NCBI RefSeq assembly: GCF_001188955.3
Contig: NZ_JPRF03000034.1
Span: forward strand, 21,504-85,503
Length of the DNA: 64,000 bases
Direction of reading: 5' to 3'
Source of the DNA: Kitasatospora aureofaciens
GTDB lineage: Bacteria > Actinomycetota > Actinomycetes > Streptomycetales > Streptomycetaceae
Both the position numbers and the translations under genes were made by a program. Positions 25,810-36,570 of the stretch are shown here, piece after piece. Under the pieces are notes generated by a model that saw nothing but the letters and a program-made list of their open reading frames with translations, did no database searches and had not been told where the DNA came from. Numbering within the stretch: the stretch's first letter is position 1; each line of letters opens with the position of its first letter.

Positions 25810-25995
25810 ATGACAGCAGCGCCGACGACGGGCGCCTTCGCGGCGCCCGTCGACCTCAACCACCCGGGTCACTACCTGCACTGGGGAGTGGTCCAGATCT
25901 CCGTGGCGAACCTGGTGGTCATGTGCCTGATGGTGACGCTCTTCGTCGCCGCACTGCTGCTGCCCTTCCCGCGGGGGCGGCGCGATGACGAGTAG
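25810..25995 (+). CDS. Small single-span membrane protein of the cytochrome b module
   Basis: 61 aa. One membrane span (about 28-52: ISVANLVVMCLMVTLFVAALLL) ends in a positively charged PRGRRDDE tail, giving an outside N-terminus. GGAAGGGAA precedes the ATG. Its last 11 bp overlap the start of the cytochrome b gene, so it is co-translated with it. It has no known domain. It could be a small structural subunit of the complex formed with the next two products. Confidence 0.7.
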   Translation: MTAAPTTGAFAAPVDLNHPGHYLHWGVVQISVANLVVMCLMVTLFVAALLLPFPRGRRDDE

Positions 25996-26599
25996 CTGGA
26001 CCGGGGCGGTGCGGCGGTATGCCCTGCGGAGGCTGCCGTCCGAGAAGCTCATCCCGGAGACCCAGCCGGTCTACATGGCGTCATGGATCTACGTCTTCGG
26101 TGTGCTCACCGTGTCGGCGCTGGTGGTGGTGCTGGTCTCCGGCGGTGTGCTCGCGCTGATGGGCCCCGGCTGGTGGCACGTCTCGGGTGTCGGTAGGTAC
26201 GTCAACAGCGTCCACTTGTGGAGCGTGCAGCTGTTCATGGCCGTCATGGTGATCCACCTGTGGGGCAAGTTCTTCATGGCCGCCTGGCGCGGCCGTCGGG
26301 TCCTGACCTGGATGACCGGCGCCGTGGCCTTCCTGGTCTCGCTCGCCACCGCTTTCACCGGCTACCTGGTCCAGCAGAACTTCGACTCCCAGTGGATCTC
26401 CGGGCAGGCCAAGGACGCGCTCAACGCGACCGGCATCGGCGCCTGGTTCAACGTCTTCGACTTCGGCCAGATGCTGATGTGGCACGTCCTCCTGCTCCCG
26501 CTCGCGATCGGGCTGCTGTCCGTCTGGCACATCCTGCTGGTCCGCGTCCGCGGCATCGTGCCGCCGATCGGCGCCACCGCACCCGGGGACGGGCGGTGA
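25985..26599 (+). CDS. Cytochrome b6-like diheme membrane protein
   Basis: 204 aa with four predicted membrane helices. Two helices carry histidine pairs: His77/His91 (13 residues between) in VHLWSVQLFMAVMVIH, and His167/His182 (14 between) in the fourth helix. The 13/14 spacing matches cytochrome b6-type diheme proteins more than mitochondrial-type b. The N-terminal LRRLPSEKLIPET is the usual amphipathic start. No Rieske protein or cytochrome c1 gene is adjacent, so its electron partners are unknown. The next gene starts within its stop (GTGA). Confidence 0.83.
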   Translation: MTSSWTGAVRRYALRRLPSEKLIPETQPVYMASWIYVFGVLTVSALVVVLVSGGVLALMGPGWWHVSGVGRYVNSVHLWSVQLFMAVMVIHLWGKFFMAAWRGRRVLTWMTGAVAFLVSLATAFTGYLVQQNFDSQWISGQAKDALNATGIGAWFNVFDFGQMLMWHVLLLPLAIGLLSVWHILLVRVRGIVPPIGATAPGDGR

Positions 26600-27528
26600 A
26601 GTCCGCCCAGGTGCCCGAGTCGGACGCCTTCCCCACCCGCCGCTACGACCTTGTCAAGGAGTTCACGATCGCGTTGGCGGTCACCGTCCTGCTCAGCGCG
26701 GGACTGGCCGGCCTGTTCTCCTCCCCGAACGTGCCACCGACCACCCTGGCGTCCTGGTCCACCGCTGCCCCGAACGACTTCACCGCGACGGCTGTGGCCG
26801 AACTCGCCGGCACCAGCACCTCCGCGCAGTACGGCCCGCCCTACAACCACGTCCCGGGGGCCGGCCAGAAGATCGGTCCGCTCGGCCTGCAGCGGGCCGC
26901 CGGCGTCCGCATCCCCGTCGACCCGGCCGAGGACTTCGTGCTGCGCCCCCTGCGACAGGCCCCGGAGCAGCCGGAGGTCACGGCCGCGCTCGCCCAGTGG
27001 AACGCCGCGTCCGCCGACCAGCAGCAGTCCTGGAGCTCGGCCTACGCGGACGCCCTGAACAAGGCACCCGACGGCGATCCGGCCAAGGCGGCCCCTGGCG
27101 ACTACGGCCCGGTGCCGGTACTGACCGCCCGCCTGCTGACGCTCGCCCGGGCGGGCTCACTCGACGGGCAGTTGCTGTCACCCGGCCGCTTCTACCAGAC
27201 TGCCTACACCAAGCCGATGCTCTTCCTCGCCGACGGCTTGTACCTGTCGGACCGGGCCACCGAACAACACCTGACCGGCGCCCAGTGGGGGATGATGAAC
27301 GAGACCGGGAACTACCCCGGGCAGGCGTGGCTGTGGCTCTCCACCTTCTGGTACCAGATCGACCCGTTCAAGAGCTCGAAGAACGCCGATGCCGAGATCT
27401 GGGCCATCATGGCCGTGCTCAGCCTCGCCCTGATCCTGGTGCCGTTCATCCCCGGCATCCGGTCCGTTCCCCGCTGGACCCGGGTCCACCGCCTCGTCTG
27501 GCGCGACTACTACCGCACGCGGCGCTGA
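26596..27528 (+). CDS. Membrane protein partner of the cytochrome b-like protein
   Basis: 310 aa with a short cytoplasmic N-terminus, one span at about 22-42, a large extracytoplasmic region of about 225 residues rich in Gln, Pro and aromatic residues, and a C-terminal span (about 273-292) before a basic tail. The MMNETGNYPGQAWLWLS and TFWYQIDPFK patches near the second span look conserved. It has no heme-binding CxxCH motif and I do not recognise a family. Tight coupling with the cytochrome b gene suggests one complex. Confidence 0.75.
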   Translation: MKSAQVPESDAFPTRRYDLVKEFTIALAVTVLLSAGLAGLFSSPNVPPTTLASWSTAAPNDFTATAVAELAGTSTSAQYGPPYNHVPGAGQKIGPLGLQRAAGVRIPVDPAEDFVLRPLRQAPEQPEVTAALAQWNAASADQQQSWSSAYADALNKAPDGDPAKAAPGDYGPVPVLTARLLTLARAGSLDGQLLSPGRFYQTAYTKPMLFLADGLYLSDRATEQHLTGAQWGMMNETGNYPGQAWLWLSTFWYQIDPFKSSKNADAEIWAIMAVLSLALILVPFIPGIRSVPRWTRVHRLVWRDYYRTRR

Positions 27529-27823
27529 CCGACCGGGCCGGCGCCCCGCCGTGGTCCCTCCCGACCCGCGGCCGACGCGGGCCGGGCGGCGGCCGAGGAG
27601 TGGCCCCGCCCACGGGCCGGGAGCCGCCTGCTCGGGTCACCGCCGACTTCGGTGACGACCCGGGCGAACCAGCAGACTGTACGGCTCACCTTCCCGGGAC
27701 CCGCCGAGGTGAAGGAGCTGACGCTCCGCGTGCGACAGACGACGAGCCGGTGTCGAGTGCAGTGCACGCGAGAAGGCCGGGGCCCGGTGGGGCCCCGGCC
27801 TACCGGCCTGCGGATCGGTCGGG
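27529..27823. other. Convergent intergenic region
   Basis: About 295 bp between the cytochrome module and the amidinohydrolase gene. Apart from the hairpin at 27775..27800 I see nothing. The short open frames here lack ribosome-binding sites and recognisable products. Confidence 0.5.
27775..27800 (-). terminator. Terminator hairpin of the large minus-strand cluster
   Basis: An 11-bp perfect stem, GGCCGGGGCCC (27775..27785) with GGGCCCCGGCC (27790..27800), and a 4-nt loop lie 24 bp past the amidinohydrolase stop, the last gene of the 17-gene run. No U-tract is present. Confidence 0.7.
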
Positions 27824-28654
27824 TCAGCGCAGTTCGAGCGTGCAGCACTTGACGCTGCCGCCGGCCTTGAGCAGTTCGGTGAGGTCGACGCCGATGGGCT
27901 CGAACCCCCGCTCGCGCAGGCGCGTCTTCAGCTGGACGGCGGCGTCGGGGAGGAGGACGTGGCGGCCGTCCGACAGGGCGTTGAGGCCGAAGACCGCGGC
28001 GTCCTCGGCGGTCGCCAGGATGGCGTCGGGGAACAGCTCGCGCAGCACCTCCTGGCTACCGGGGGTGAAGGCGTCCGGGTAGTACATGATTTCGTTCTCG
28101 GAGAGTACGGCCAGTGCGGTGTCCAGGTGGTAGAACTCCGGGTTCACCAGGGTGAGGCCGATCACCGGGAGGCCGAAGTACTCCTGGGCCTCGGCGTGCG
28201 AGCGGGGGTCGGTGCGGAAGCCGGTCCCGGCGAGGACCTTCCGGCCGACGACGAGGTAGTCGCCCTCGCCCTCGTTGATGTGCTCGGGCCACAGGACGTC
28301 GGTGTACCCGTGCTCGGTGAACCAGGCCAGGTAGGCCGGGCCTTCGGCGGTCCGCTCGACGTGACGGAACCGGGCGCCGAGCACCCGGCCGTTGACGACC
28401 GTGGCGCCGTTGGCCGCGAAGACCATGTCGGGCAGGCCCGGCAGGGGCTCGATCACCTCGACCGTGTGGCCGAGGCTCTCGTAGAGGTTCTTGAGTTCGG
28501 TCCACTGCGCGAACGCGAGGGACGTGTCCACCGGCTTGGCCGGGTTCATCCAGGGGTTGATCGAGTACGTCACGTCGAAGTGCCGCGGCGGGCACATCAG
28601 GAAACGCCTCGGAGTTGCGGTGCGGGTGACGGTGGTCACGTCTGCGACTGACAC
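27824..28654 (-). CDS. ddaH: DDAH-type amidinohydrolase (dimethylargininase family)
   Basis: 276 aa of the guanidino-group-modifying superfamily. Seen: FLMCPPRHFDV at the N-terminus, PDMVFAANGA and EGEGDYLVVG substrate loops, catalytic His in PEFYHLDTAL and the nucleophile Cys270 or Cys271 in SVKCCTLE. The family hydrolyses N-methylated arginines to citrulline plus methylamine, or related guanidines. It is last in the large cluster, 99 bp after the MFS gene, with GAGGAG before the GTG start. It could provide citrulline or an ureido-type building block for the cluster product, or act as a housekeeping enzyme; context cannot decide. Confidence 0.82.
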   Translation of the reverse strand: MSVADVTTVTRTATPRRFLMCPPRHFDVTYSINPWMNPAKPVDTSLAFAQWTELKNLYESLGHTVEVIEPLPGLPDMVFAANGATVVNGRVLGARFRHVERTAEGPAYLAWFTEHGYTDVLWPEHINEGEGDYLVVGRKVLAGTGFRTDPRSHAEAQEYFGLPVIGLTLVNPEFYHLDTALAVLSENEIMYYPDAFTPGSQEVLRELFPDAILATAEDAAVFGLNALSDGRHVLLPDAAVQLKTRLRERGFEPIGVDLTELLKAGGSVKCCTLELR

Positions 28655-28753
28655 GGTTCTCCTCGTGGGGGTTCTTCGGAAACGGCGGCGGTGCGGGTTC
28701 GCCGCACGGGCGCCGGAGGGGTTGTGGCTCGGGTTCGGGGCCGGGCCGCGTCG

Positions 28754-30037
28754 TCAGCCGGAGGAGTCCGCGAGTGAGGACGTGGTGCCGACGCGCCCCA
28801 CCGCGAACCAGGCGGGGATCAGGGCCAGGACGGAGACCGCTCCGATGATCAGCCAGGCGGTCCGGCCGAGACCGCTCCACAGGGCGACGCCCGCGGCCGG
28901 TCCGATGGCCGAGCCGATGCCGAACATCGCGTGGGCGGCACCCAGGTAGCGCCCGCTGGCCGCGGGCGGGGCCGCGATGGCCGGGTAGGCGAACATCGTC
29001 GGGCCCTCGATGATCTCGGCGAGCGTCCACAGCAGGGTGCCGACGACGAAGACGGCGAGCCCGCCCGGCAGGGTGTACAGCGCCATACCGGCGCCGAGCA
29101 GACAGAACCCGACGGTCAGGACCGTGCGCACGCGCCAGTTCTGTACGACCTTCGTCATGAGCAGTTCGAAGCAGATGACCACGGCGCCGTTGATCGCGAC
29201 CATGACGCCGTACCAGAAGGTGCTGAAGCCGGCGTCCCGGACGGCCAGCGGAAGCGTGCTCAGGTACTGGATGTAGACGGCGGCGTTGAGCAGCATCGCC
29301 ACCAGGTAGGCGACGTACCGCCGATCACGGAGCACGGCGAGGTAGCCGCCCGCCGGACGCTCGGTGGCGGGCGCGACGGGGGCGGCGGACGCGGAGGCCG
29401 CGGCCCGTTCCGGCTTCGCCGGGGCGGAACCCTCGCGCGGCAGCGCCAGGAGGACGATCAGCGCGTAACCCAGTGCGGCGGCGGCCTCACCGTAGAACAG
29501 CAGGTCGTAGGAGACCGCGACCAGCATGGTGCCGAGCAGCGGCGCGGCGGTGGTACCGACGTTGAGGGCCAGCCGGTACATCGCCGAGATCATCACCTGG
29601 CGGTTCTTGGGGATCAGTTGGGCGATGAACGCCGCAGCCGCCGGGCGGTACACCTGGCTGATCAGGCCTGCCAGCCCGACGGACGCGAGGAGCGCCGGGT
29701 ACATCCGGACGTGCAGCACCGCGACCAGCAGCACGGCCGTCCCCACCATGCCCAGGAGGATGGTCCGCCGGGCGCCGATGCGGTCGGTGAAGGTGCCGCC
29801 GAGCAGCACGCCCAGCACCGACCCGGCACCGTAGACACCGAGCGCCACACCGCCCTGGACGTCGCTGAAGCCCCTGCTGGTCATGAACAGCACCAGGAAG
29901 ACCTGGATGAAGGACCCGAGCTTGTTGACCAGGACGCCGAAGAGCACGGCCTTCACGGCGAACGGCGACTCGGCGAAGGTGGCCAGGACACCTGCCTGAC
30001 GGGTGTCGGAAGGCCCGGCGGTGGCAACGTCCGTCAT
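28754..30037 (-). CDS. MFS transporter, probable exporter of the cluster
   Basis: 427 aa, about 12 predicted spans. The first loop has FTDRIGARRTILLGMVGTA, the MFS motif A region between spans 2 and 3. It resembles drug or metabolite efflux MFS proteins. Its ATG overlaps the stop of the ATP-grasp gene (ATGA), so it is made with the biosynthetic enzymes. Export of, or resistance to, the cluster product is the likely role. Import cannot be excluded. Confidence 0.82.
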   Translation of the reverse strand: MTDVATAGPSDTRQAGVLATFAESPFAVKAVLFGVLVNKLGSFIQVFLVLFMTSRGFSDVQGGVALGVYGAGSVLGVLLGGTFTDRIGARRTILLGMVGTAVLLVAVLHVRMYPALLASVGLAGLISQVYRPAAAAFIAQLIPKNRQVMISAMYRLALNVGTTAAPLLGTMLVAVSYDLLFYGEAAAALGYALIVLLALPREGSAPAKPERAAASASAAPVAPATERPAGGYLAVLRDRRYVAYLVAMLLNAAVYIQYLSTLPLAVRDAGFSTFWYGVMVAINGAVVICFELLMTKVVQNWRVRTVLTVGFCLLGAGMALYTLPGGLAVFVVGTLLWTLAEIIEGPTMFAYPAIAAPPAASGRYLGAAHAMFGIGSAIGPAAGVALWSGLGRTAWLIIGAVSVLALIPAWFAVGRVGTTSSLADSSG

Positions 30038-31320
30038 GACGCCCCGCCACCGGCCCGACCGTCGGCGGCCCGCTCGACGATCCGCAGTGCCGCCGCCGCC
30101 GCGTCCAGCGCCGTCTCGCACTCCGCAGCCGTCGGTGCCACCGCCGTGGCGAGGGCTACCCGACCGGTCAGCAGGCCGCGCGGCGGCGGCGAGACGACGT
30201 CACCGGGGGCCGCGAGAACGACTGTGCGGTCGATCTGCGGGGGCAGCGCCGACGCGTCGAACTCCACCCGGTCGATCACCGTGTCGTCGTGCTCGACGTA
30301 GAGGAAGCGCACGGCCCCCACGAGGTTCCGGTCCGCGGTGAGGTCCGGCTCCCGGCCGCAGGCCACCGCGGCCGCGACCAGACCGGGGTCGATGCCGGAG
30401 GCGAGCCGGCCCAGGTAGGGGATGAGGTCCCCGCCGAGCCGGGCGTTCACCTCGATCACCTTGGCGGCGCCGGAGGGCGACAGCTTGAGCTCGGTGTGGG
30501 TCCAGCCGGTGGTGAAGCCGAGCGCGGTGTGGACGTCCTGGAGCACGTCGAGGAACTCCGGGTCCGCGAGCAGCGGGTCGTCGTGCGAGACCGTGTGCCC
30601 GGTCTCCTCGAAGTACGGCGGGAAGCCGGTGCGCTTGTGGCCGACGAACAGGGGCCGCACCTTGCCGTCGACGATCACCGAGTCGACGCTCACCTCGGGG
30701 CCGTCCAGGTACTCCTCGACCAGCACCGCCTGGTCGTAGTCGGGCATGTGCGGAACGGTCGCCTCGGCGGCGAAGTCGAAGCACGCGGTCATCGCCTCGG
30801 CGGAGCGAACCAGGGACACGCCGTAACTGGCAGCCGCAGCACGGGGCTTGACCACGACCGGGTAGCCGATCCGGTCCGCCGCGGCGAGCGCCTCGGCGGC
30901 CCCGCCCACGAGCGCGAAGCCTGGCTGCGGCAGGTCGGCCGCGGCCAGGGCGGCCCGGGTCTGGTGCTTGTCACGGCACCGCCAGACCGCGTCCGCGTCG
31001 GTGGTCGGCAGGCCCAACCCGGCCGCGACGGCGGCCGCCTGGTGCACCCGGGCCTCGTCCCAGCTCAGCACGCCGTGCACGGGTTCACGCGCGGCGACGG
31101 CCGCCGCCGCGGCGGACACGTGCTCCAGGTCGGTGGTGGGGACGACGGTGCTTCCGACCAGGTAGGGGCTCTCCCAGCTGGGTTCCGTGGTGTTGACGAG
31201 GTGGATCCGGTAGCGGGTGCTGATGGAGGCGAGCAGGTACTCGCGGTACTTCTGCGGACCGGTCGATATCAGAACCAGCAGGGGGGAGGTTCCGGCCGGG
31301 TGCTCGTGGGGTGGCTTCAT
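30034..31320 (-). CDS. ATP-grasp ligase (amino-acid/peptide ligase type)
   Basis: 428 aa. An N-terminal pre-ATP-grasp region (about 1-110) is followed by the ATP-grasp fold: CRDKHQTRAALAAADLP, VVKPRAAAASYGVSLV (ATP-binding Lys), VEEYLDGPEVSVDS, and the metal site HTELKLSPSGAAKVIEVNARLGGD. These match BacD/carnosine-synthase-like enzymes that join a carboxylate to an amine through an acyl phosphate. It is one of two such ligases in the cluster, separated by a phosphoesterase gene, implying two amide bonds or alternative substrates. Substrates are unknown. Confidence 0.83.
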   Translation of the reverse strand: MKPPHEHPAGTSPLLVLISTGPQKYREYLLASISTRYRIHLVNTTEPSWESPYLVGSTVVPTTDLEHVSAAAAAVAAREPVHGVLSWDEARVHQAAAVAAGLGLPTTDADAVWRCRDKHQTRAALAAADLPQPGFALVGGAAEALAAADRIGYPVVVKPRAAAASYGVSLVRSAEAMTACFDFAAEATVPHMPDYDQAVLVEEYLDGPEVSVDSVIVDGKVRPLFVGHKRTGFPPYFEETGHTVSHDDPLLADPEFLDVLQDVHTALGFTTGWTHTELKLSPSGAAKVIEVNARLGGDLIPYLGRLASGIDPGLVAAAVACGREPDLTADRNLVGAVRFLYVEHDDTVIDRVEFDASALPPQIDRTVVLAAPGDVVSPPPRGLLTGRVALATAVAPTAAECETALDAAAAALRIVERAADGRAGGGAS

Positions 31321-31363
31321 GGGTTCTCCAGGTTGGGCGGGGCGGGGACGGGCTCGCGGTGGG

Positions 31364-32197
31364 TCACGACGGCGCCGGCCGGGTCCGGACGTCGCCGAGA
31401 ACGGTTCTCGCGTGGCTGGTCAGCCGTCCGTTCCGCAGCACGTGGAAGGCGAGCGCGGGCGGGGCGTCCAGGGTCTTCCACAGCTGCCCCGGCTCCTGCT
31501 CCCAGGGCATGAGCGCGCTCGAGGCGACGCCCGGTGCGCAGACCAACGGCAGGTCGGCGAACCGGGTCACGGCCATCGTGTGGGCGTGACCGCACAGCAC
31601 TCCGGCGACCTGGGGGTGGCGCCGCAGGACGGCGGCGAACCGGTCCGCCTCGCGCAGCCGGATCCCGTCGATGTACGGGAGGCCGAGTTCCGCCGGCGGG
31701 TGGTGCAGGGCGACCAGCGTGGGCCGGTCCGGTGCCTCGGCCAGGGTCTCGTCCAGCCAGCGGAGGGTCTGCGGCCGCAACAGCCCGTCGGCGCGGCCGG
31801 GCACGGACGAGTCGCACAGGACGATCCGGGTGCCGGCGACGTCCCGGACCTGGTCGACCGGCGCGCCGTCCCCGGTGCCCTCCCCCTCGCCGCCGCCGTC
31901 GAGCAGGATCCTGCGCAGCGCCCGCGCCTCGTCGTGGTTGCCGGGGCACACGAGCACCGGGAACCGTTCGTACAGCGGGGCGAGCACGGCCCGCGTCCGT
32001 ACGTAGGCCTCCTCCGTGCCGCGGTCCGCGATGTCACCGGTGATCAGCACTGCGTCGATCTCGCCCGGCAGTTCCACCAGGTAGCGCACCATCCGCCGGA
32101 CCCGCTCCTCGGCCCGGGGCCCGTCGTCCAGGTGGAGGTCGCTGAGGTGGGCGAGCACGGTCGGACGGTCGGCGTCGTCCGAGGGGCTAGGCGACAT
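31364..32197 (-). CDS. Calcineurin-like metallophosphoesterase
   Basis: 277 aa with all five metallophosphoesterase motifs: LSDLHLD, GDIADRG, GNHDE, HHPP and GHAHT. This is the CpdA-like branch, which hydrolyses cyclic nucleotides or other phosphodiesters with two metals. Its ATG lies 11 bp inside the preceding ATP-grasp gene. Within this nucleotide-rich cluster it may remove a phosphate or open a phosphodiester during product maturation. A general cAMP phosphodiesterase role is the alternative. Confidence 0.83.
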   Translation of the reverse strand: MSPSPSDDADRPTVLAHLSDLHLDDGPRAEERVRRMVRYLVELPGEIDAVLITGDIADRGTEEAYVRTRAVLAPLYERFPVLVCPGNHDEARALRRILLDGGGEGEGTGDGAPVDQVRDVAGTRIVLCDSSVPGRADGLLRPQTLRWLDETLAEAPDRPTLVALHHPPAELGLPYIDGIRLREADRFAAVLRRHPQVAGVLCGHAHTMAVTRFADLPLVCAPGVASSALMPWEQEPGQLWKTLDAPPALAFHVLRNGRLTSHARTVLGDVRTRPAPS

Positions 32198-33446
32198 CGT
32201 AGAAGCCCTCGCCGTCGAGGTAGCGGGCCGTCATGTAGTCGTGGGTCACGATGCCCTCGACCTCGTGCAGGAGGTGGACCAGCATCGGGTAGGTCATGTC
32301 GTTGACCGTGCGGGCGACCCTCTCACCGGGCCGGACCTTCAGCAGCAGGTCGTGATAGCTCTCCAGGGCCTGCAACTCGGTCAGCCGCGGGTAGCCCAGG
32401 AGCTCTCCGGTGTGCGGGGAGACCATGTTGACGCAGACGGCGTGCCGGGCGACCTCGTAGCCGGTCTCCCACCGCGACAGGAAGGACTCGGGGTCGACGT
32501 ACGCCGCCACCGTCCACTCCAGCTGGCTCTCGCCGATCGCCGCGCGGGTGAGCAGCGGCAGCATCGCCCCGCACACCCGGGCGCCGGTCTCGACCAGCCG
32601 CGGCCCCTGGGGCGTCAGCTTCAGCTCGGTGTGCGCGGGTCCGTTGTGCACCCCGAGCGCGTCCAGCACCTGGCCGGCGTAGGCCACCAGCAGCTCCTGC
32701 TCGGGGCCCTCACGCACCATCAGCTGCGAGCCGCCGAGGAGGTCGTGCACCCCGTTGACACCGAGGTGCTGGGTCTTCCAGATGTCGCACACGTAGTGCT
32801 TGCCGTCGAGGCTCACGGTGTTGACGTAGTACTCGGCGCCCACCAGGTACTCCTGGGCGACCACGGCGTCGTTGTGGTGTCCGGTCGCGCTCTGCATCCC
32901 CATCAGGCGCTCGAAGGCGGCGCGGACCTCGTCGGCAGTGTCGCAGAAGGAGACCCCGTCGTTGAGCGCACTGCGCACCGGCTTCAGCACGACGCGCCGC
33001 GGCTGCGGCCCGTACCAGGCCAGCAGGGCGTCCAGGTCGGTGGCGAGGATCTGGTCCGCGGCGGGCACTCCGGCCGCCCGTACGGTCTCGACCATCCGGA
33101 ACTTGTCGCGCCGCGCAGGGCTCAGGGCGGTGCCGTTGGTGCGCAGGCCGAGCGCCTCGCTGAGGGTGTCGGCCAGCTCGACGCCGATCTCGGCGCCGGC
33201 CAGCAGGGCCACCGGGGCGTACGGCTCGACGGCTGCGAGGGTCTTCTCGGTGTCGCCGCCGTGCAGGACGGTGCCGATGAAGTCGTCCGGGTTGAAGGAG
33301 GCCGTGAAGACGGCGGGCGGGCTCTCCTGGCTCTGGACGTGCAGGCAGTCGTAGCCCCGGGCGTGGAAGAGCGGGGCCAGGTGGCTGGCGGTGGAGTAGG
33401 CGTCGACGATGGCGACGACGGGTCGGGACTGCGCTGCGCTGGTCAT
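32187..33446 (-). CDS. ATP-grasp ligase, second copy type
   Basis: 419 aa. N-terminal Rossmann-like part (VVAIVDAYSTASHLAPLFHARGYDCLHVQS), then ATP-grasp: DKFRMVETVRAAGVPAADQ, RRVVLKPVRSALNDGVSF, VAQEYLVGAEYYVNTVS and the metal-binding HTELKLTPQGPRLVETGARVCG. Its sequence differs clearly from the other ligase at 30034..31320, so this is not a recent duplication. It probably forms an amide bond in the cluster product. It starts 33 bp after the CTP synthase gene. Confidence 0.83.
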   Translation of the reverse strand: MTSAAQSRPVVAIVDAYSTASHLAPLFHARGYDCLHVQSQESPPAVFTASFNPDDFIGTVLHGGDTEKTLAAVEPYAPVALLAGAEIGVELADTLSEALGLRTNGTALSPARRDKFRMVETVRAAGVPAADQILATDLDALLAWYGPQPRRVVLKPVRSALNDGVSFCDTADEVRAAFERLMGMQSATGHHNDAVVAQEYLVGAEYYVNTVSLDGKHYVCDIWKTQHLGVNGVHDLLGGSQLMVREGPEQELLVAYAGQVLDALGVHNGPAHTELKLTPQGPRLVETGARVCGAMLPLLTRAAIGESQLEWTVAAYVDPESFLSRWETGYEVARHAVCVNMVSPHTGELLGYPRLTELQALESYHDLLLKVRPGERVARTVNDMTYPMLVHLLHEVEGIVTHDYMTARYLDGEGFYDVA

Positions 33447-33479
33447 GACGGGGTCTCCTTGCGTACGGGTGAGGTCGGG

Positions 33480-35147
<1,668 letters not shown>

Positions 35148-35217
35148 CGTGGATGAGCGTTTCAGCGTTCCCAAGAGGAGACTCCGTGGTCGGGCGGGGA
35201 GGGCGGGGCGGCCGGTG

Positions 35218-36570
35218 CTAGCGGCCGGCGGTGGAGCTGAGCGGCCGGTCCGGGAGCCGCGCCGGTGGGAGCTCGTCGTCCCGGTCCAGGCTTCCCTGGT
35301 TGATGGCGCGTTCGAGCCACCAGCCCGCGAGGAGCGAGGTGACGACCGCGGTGAGCACCAACGAGGTGAACACCGACGGCGAGCCGATCCCCGTGTCGAG
35401 GGCGACGGTGGCGAGCACGATGCCGGGGCCGCCGCGGGCGTTCATCGCGACCGCGAGGTGGACGGCGTCGGCGGCCGGCCGCCTGGCCAGCCGGGCCCCG
35501 GCGTAGACGCTGACGGCCTTGACGACGCAGGCCACGGCGAGGAAGGCGACGAAGAACGCCGGGTCGAACTGGCGGATCAGGTCGAGCTTCAGCCCGACCA
35601 CGGCGAAGTAGACGGGGACGAAGAACCCGGTCGCGAAGCTCCGGATGGCCTTGATCGCCTCGTCCGCCGCCGGGCCCGAGGCCGTACCCGCGGCGCCCGC
35701 CGTCAGGCCGGAGATCAGTCCGACGACGAAGGCGCCGTACATCGGGGCCACGCCCAGGTAGAGGCAGGCGGCGGCCGAGGCGAGGACGGCGGAGACCCGG
35801 ACGGCCAGCGGGGCCACCGGCCCGCCGCCGGACGCCGTCAGGCGGCGGCGCAGCAGCAGGCCGACCAGTGCGACCAGTGCGAGGAAGCCCACGGACGCCA
35901 GGGAGTGGTAGACGGCCGAGGCGTTCGCCGAGCCGATGCCGAGCTCCGAGGCGAGACCGAAGCCGTTCGTGGTGCTGCCGGCCACGATGCCGACGGCGAC
36001 CGAGATCACCACGTTGAGGACGATGTCCTCCAGCACCGCGACGGAGAGCACGATCCGGGCGAACGGCGTCCTGGCGATCCCCAGGTCGAGCATGATCCGT
36101 GAGATCACCGGGATGCTGGTGATCGCGATGCTGCAGGCGAGCACCAGCGTCAGTGCCGTCCGGTTGCCCGCCGGGCCGAGCAGGTCGGAGGTGTCGAGCA
36201 CGGAGGTCGCCACCAGGCCGAACGCGAACGGCACCACCATGCCCACCACGGCGATCAGTCCGACCGTACGGCCGTCCTTGCGGGAGAACACCGTCCGCAT
36301 CTCGACGCCGGCCAGGAACATCAGCAGCAACATGCCCAGCTGGTAGACGAGTTCCAGGCAGACCGCCACCGGCCCCTGCTTGGGGAAGATCCAGTGCTGG
36401 ACCTGGGGCAGCAGCTGCCCCAGGACCGTGGGGCCGAGCAGCAGCCCGCCGAGGATCTCCCCCACGACGGGCGGCTGCCGGAAACGTCTGAAGAGCCTGC
36501 CCGTCAGGTGTGCCGCCAGGAGCAGCAGCACCAGCGCGGACAGGATCTTGAACAGGTCAGTTTGCGCCAT
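35218..36570 (-). CDS. CPA2-family cation:proton antiporter
   Basis: 450 aa with 12 to 13 predicted spans. The RQPPVVGEILGGLLLGP motif near the N-terminus and SVAVLEDIVLN (spans 5-6 region) are typical of KefB/NapA-like CPA2 exchangers. The C-terminal cytoplasmic tail is short, without an RCK domain. Its start overlaps the end of the deaminase-like gene by 14 bp. Its role in the cluster is unclear: ion balance, or transport of a charged product or precursor. Confidence 0.82.
   Translation of the reverse strand: MAQTDLFKILSALVLLLLAAHLTGRLFRRFRQPPVVGEILGGLLLGPTVLGQLLPQVQHWIFPKQGPVAVCLELVYQLGMLLLMFLAGVEMRTVFSRKDGRTVGLIAVVGMVVPFAFGLVATSVLDTSDLLGPAGNRTALTLVLACSIAITSIPVISRIMLDLGIARTPFARIVLSVAVLEDIVLNVVISVAVGIVAGSTTNGFGLASELGIGSANASAVYHSLASVGFLALVALVGLLLRRRLTASGGGPVAPLAVRVSAVLASAAACLYLGVAPMYGAFVVGLISGLTAGAAGTASGPAADEAIKAIRSFATGFFVPVYFAVVGLKLDLIRQFDPAFFVAFLAVACVVKAVSVYAGARLARRPAADAVHLAVAMNARGGPGIVLATVALDTGIGSPSVFTSLVLTAVVTSLLAGWWLERAINQGSLDRDDELPPARLPDRPLSSTAGR

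Noticed and set aside
22015..25995. A 1326-codon open frame shifted relative to the LacI and fucosidase genes
   Set aside because: It runs in the second codon-position frame of both genes, is Arg/Pro-rich without domain patterns, and arises from high GC content. Only its last 62 codons (25810..25995) are a real gene.
35148..35174. TTG start giving a nine-residue longer CTP synthase
   Set aside because: No ribosome-binding site precedes it and the family begins at the chosen ATG; it remains a minor alternative.
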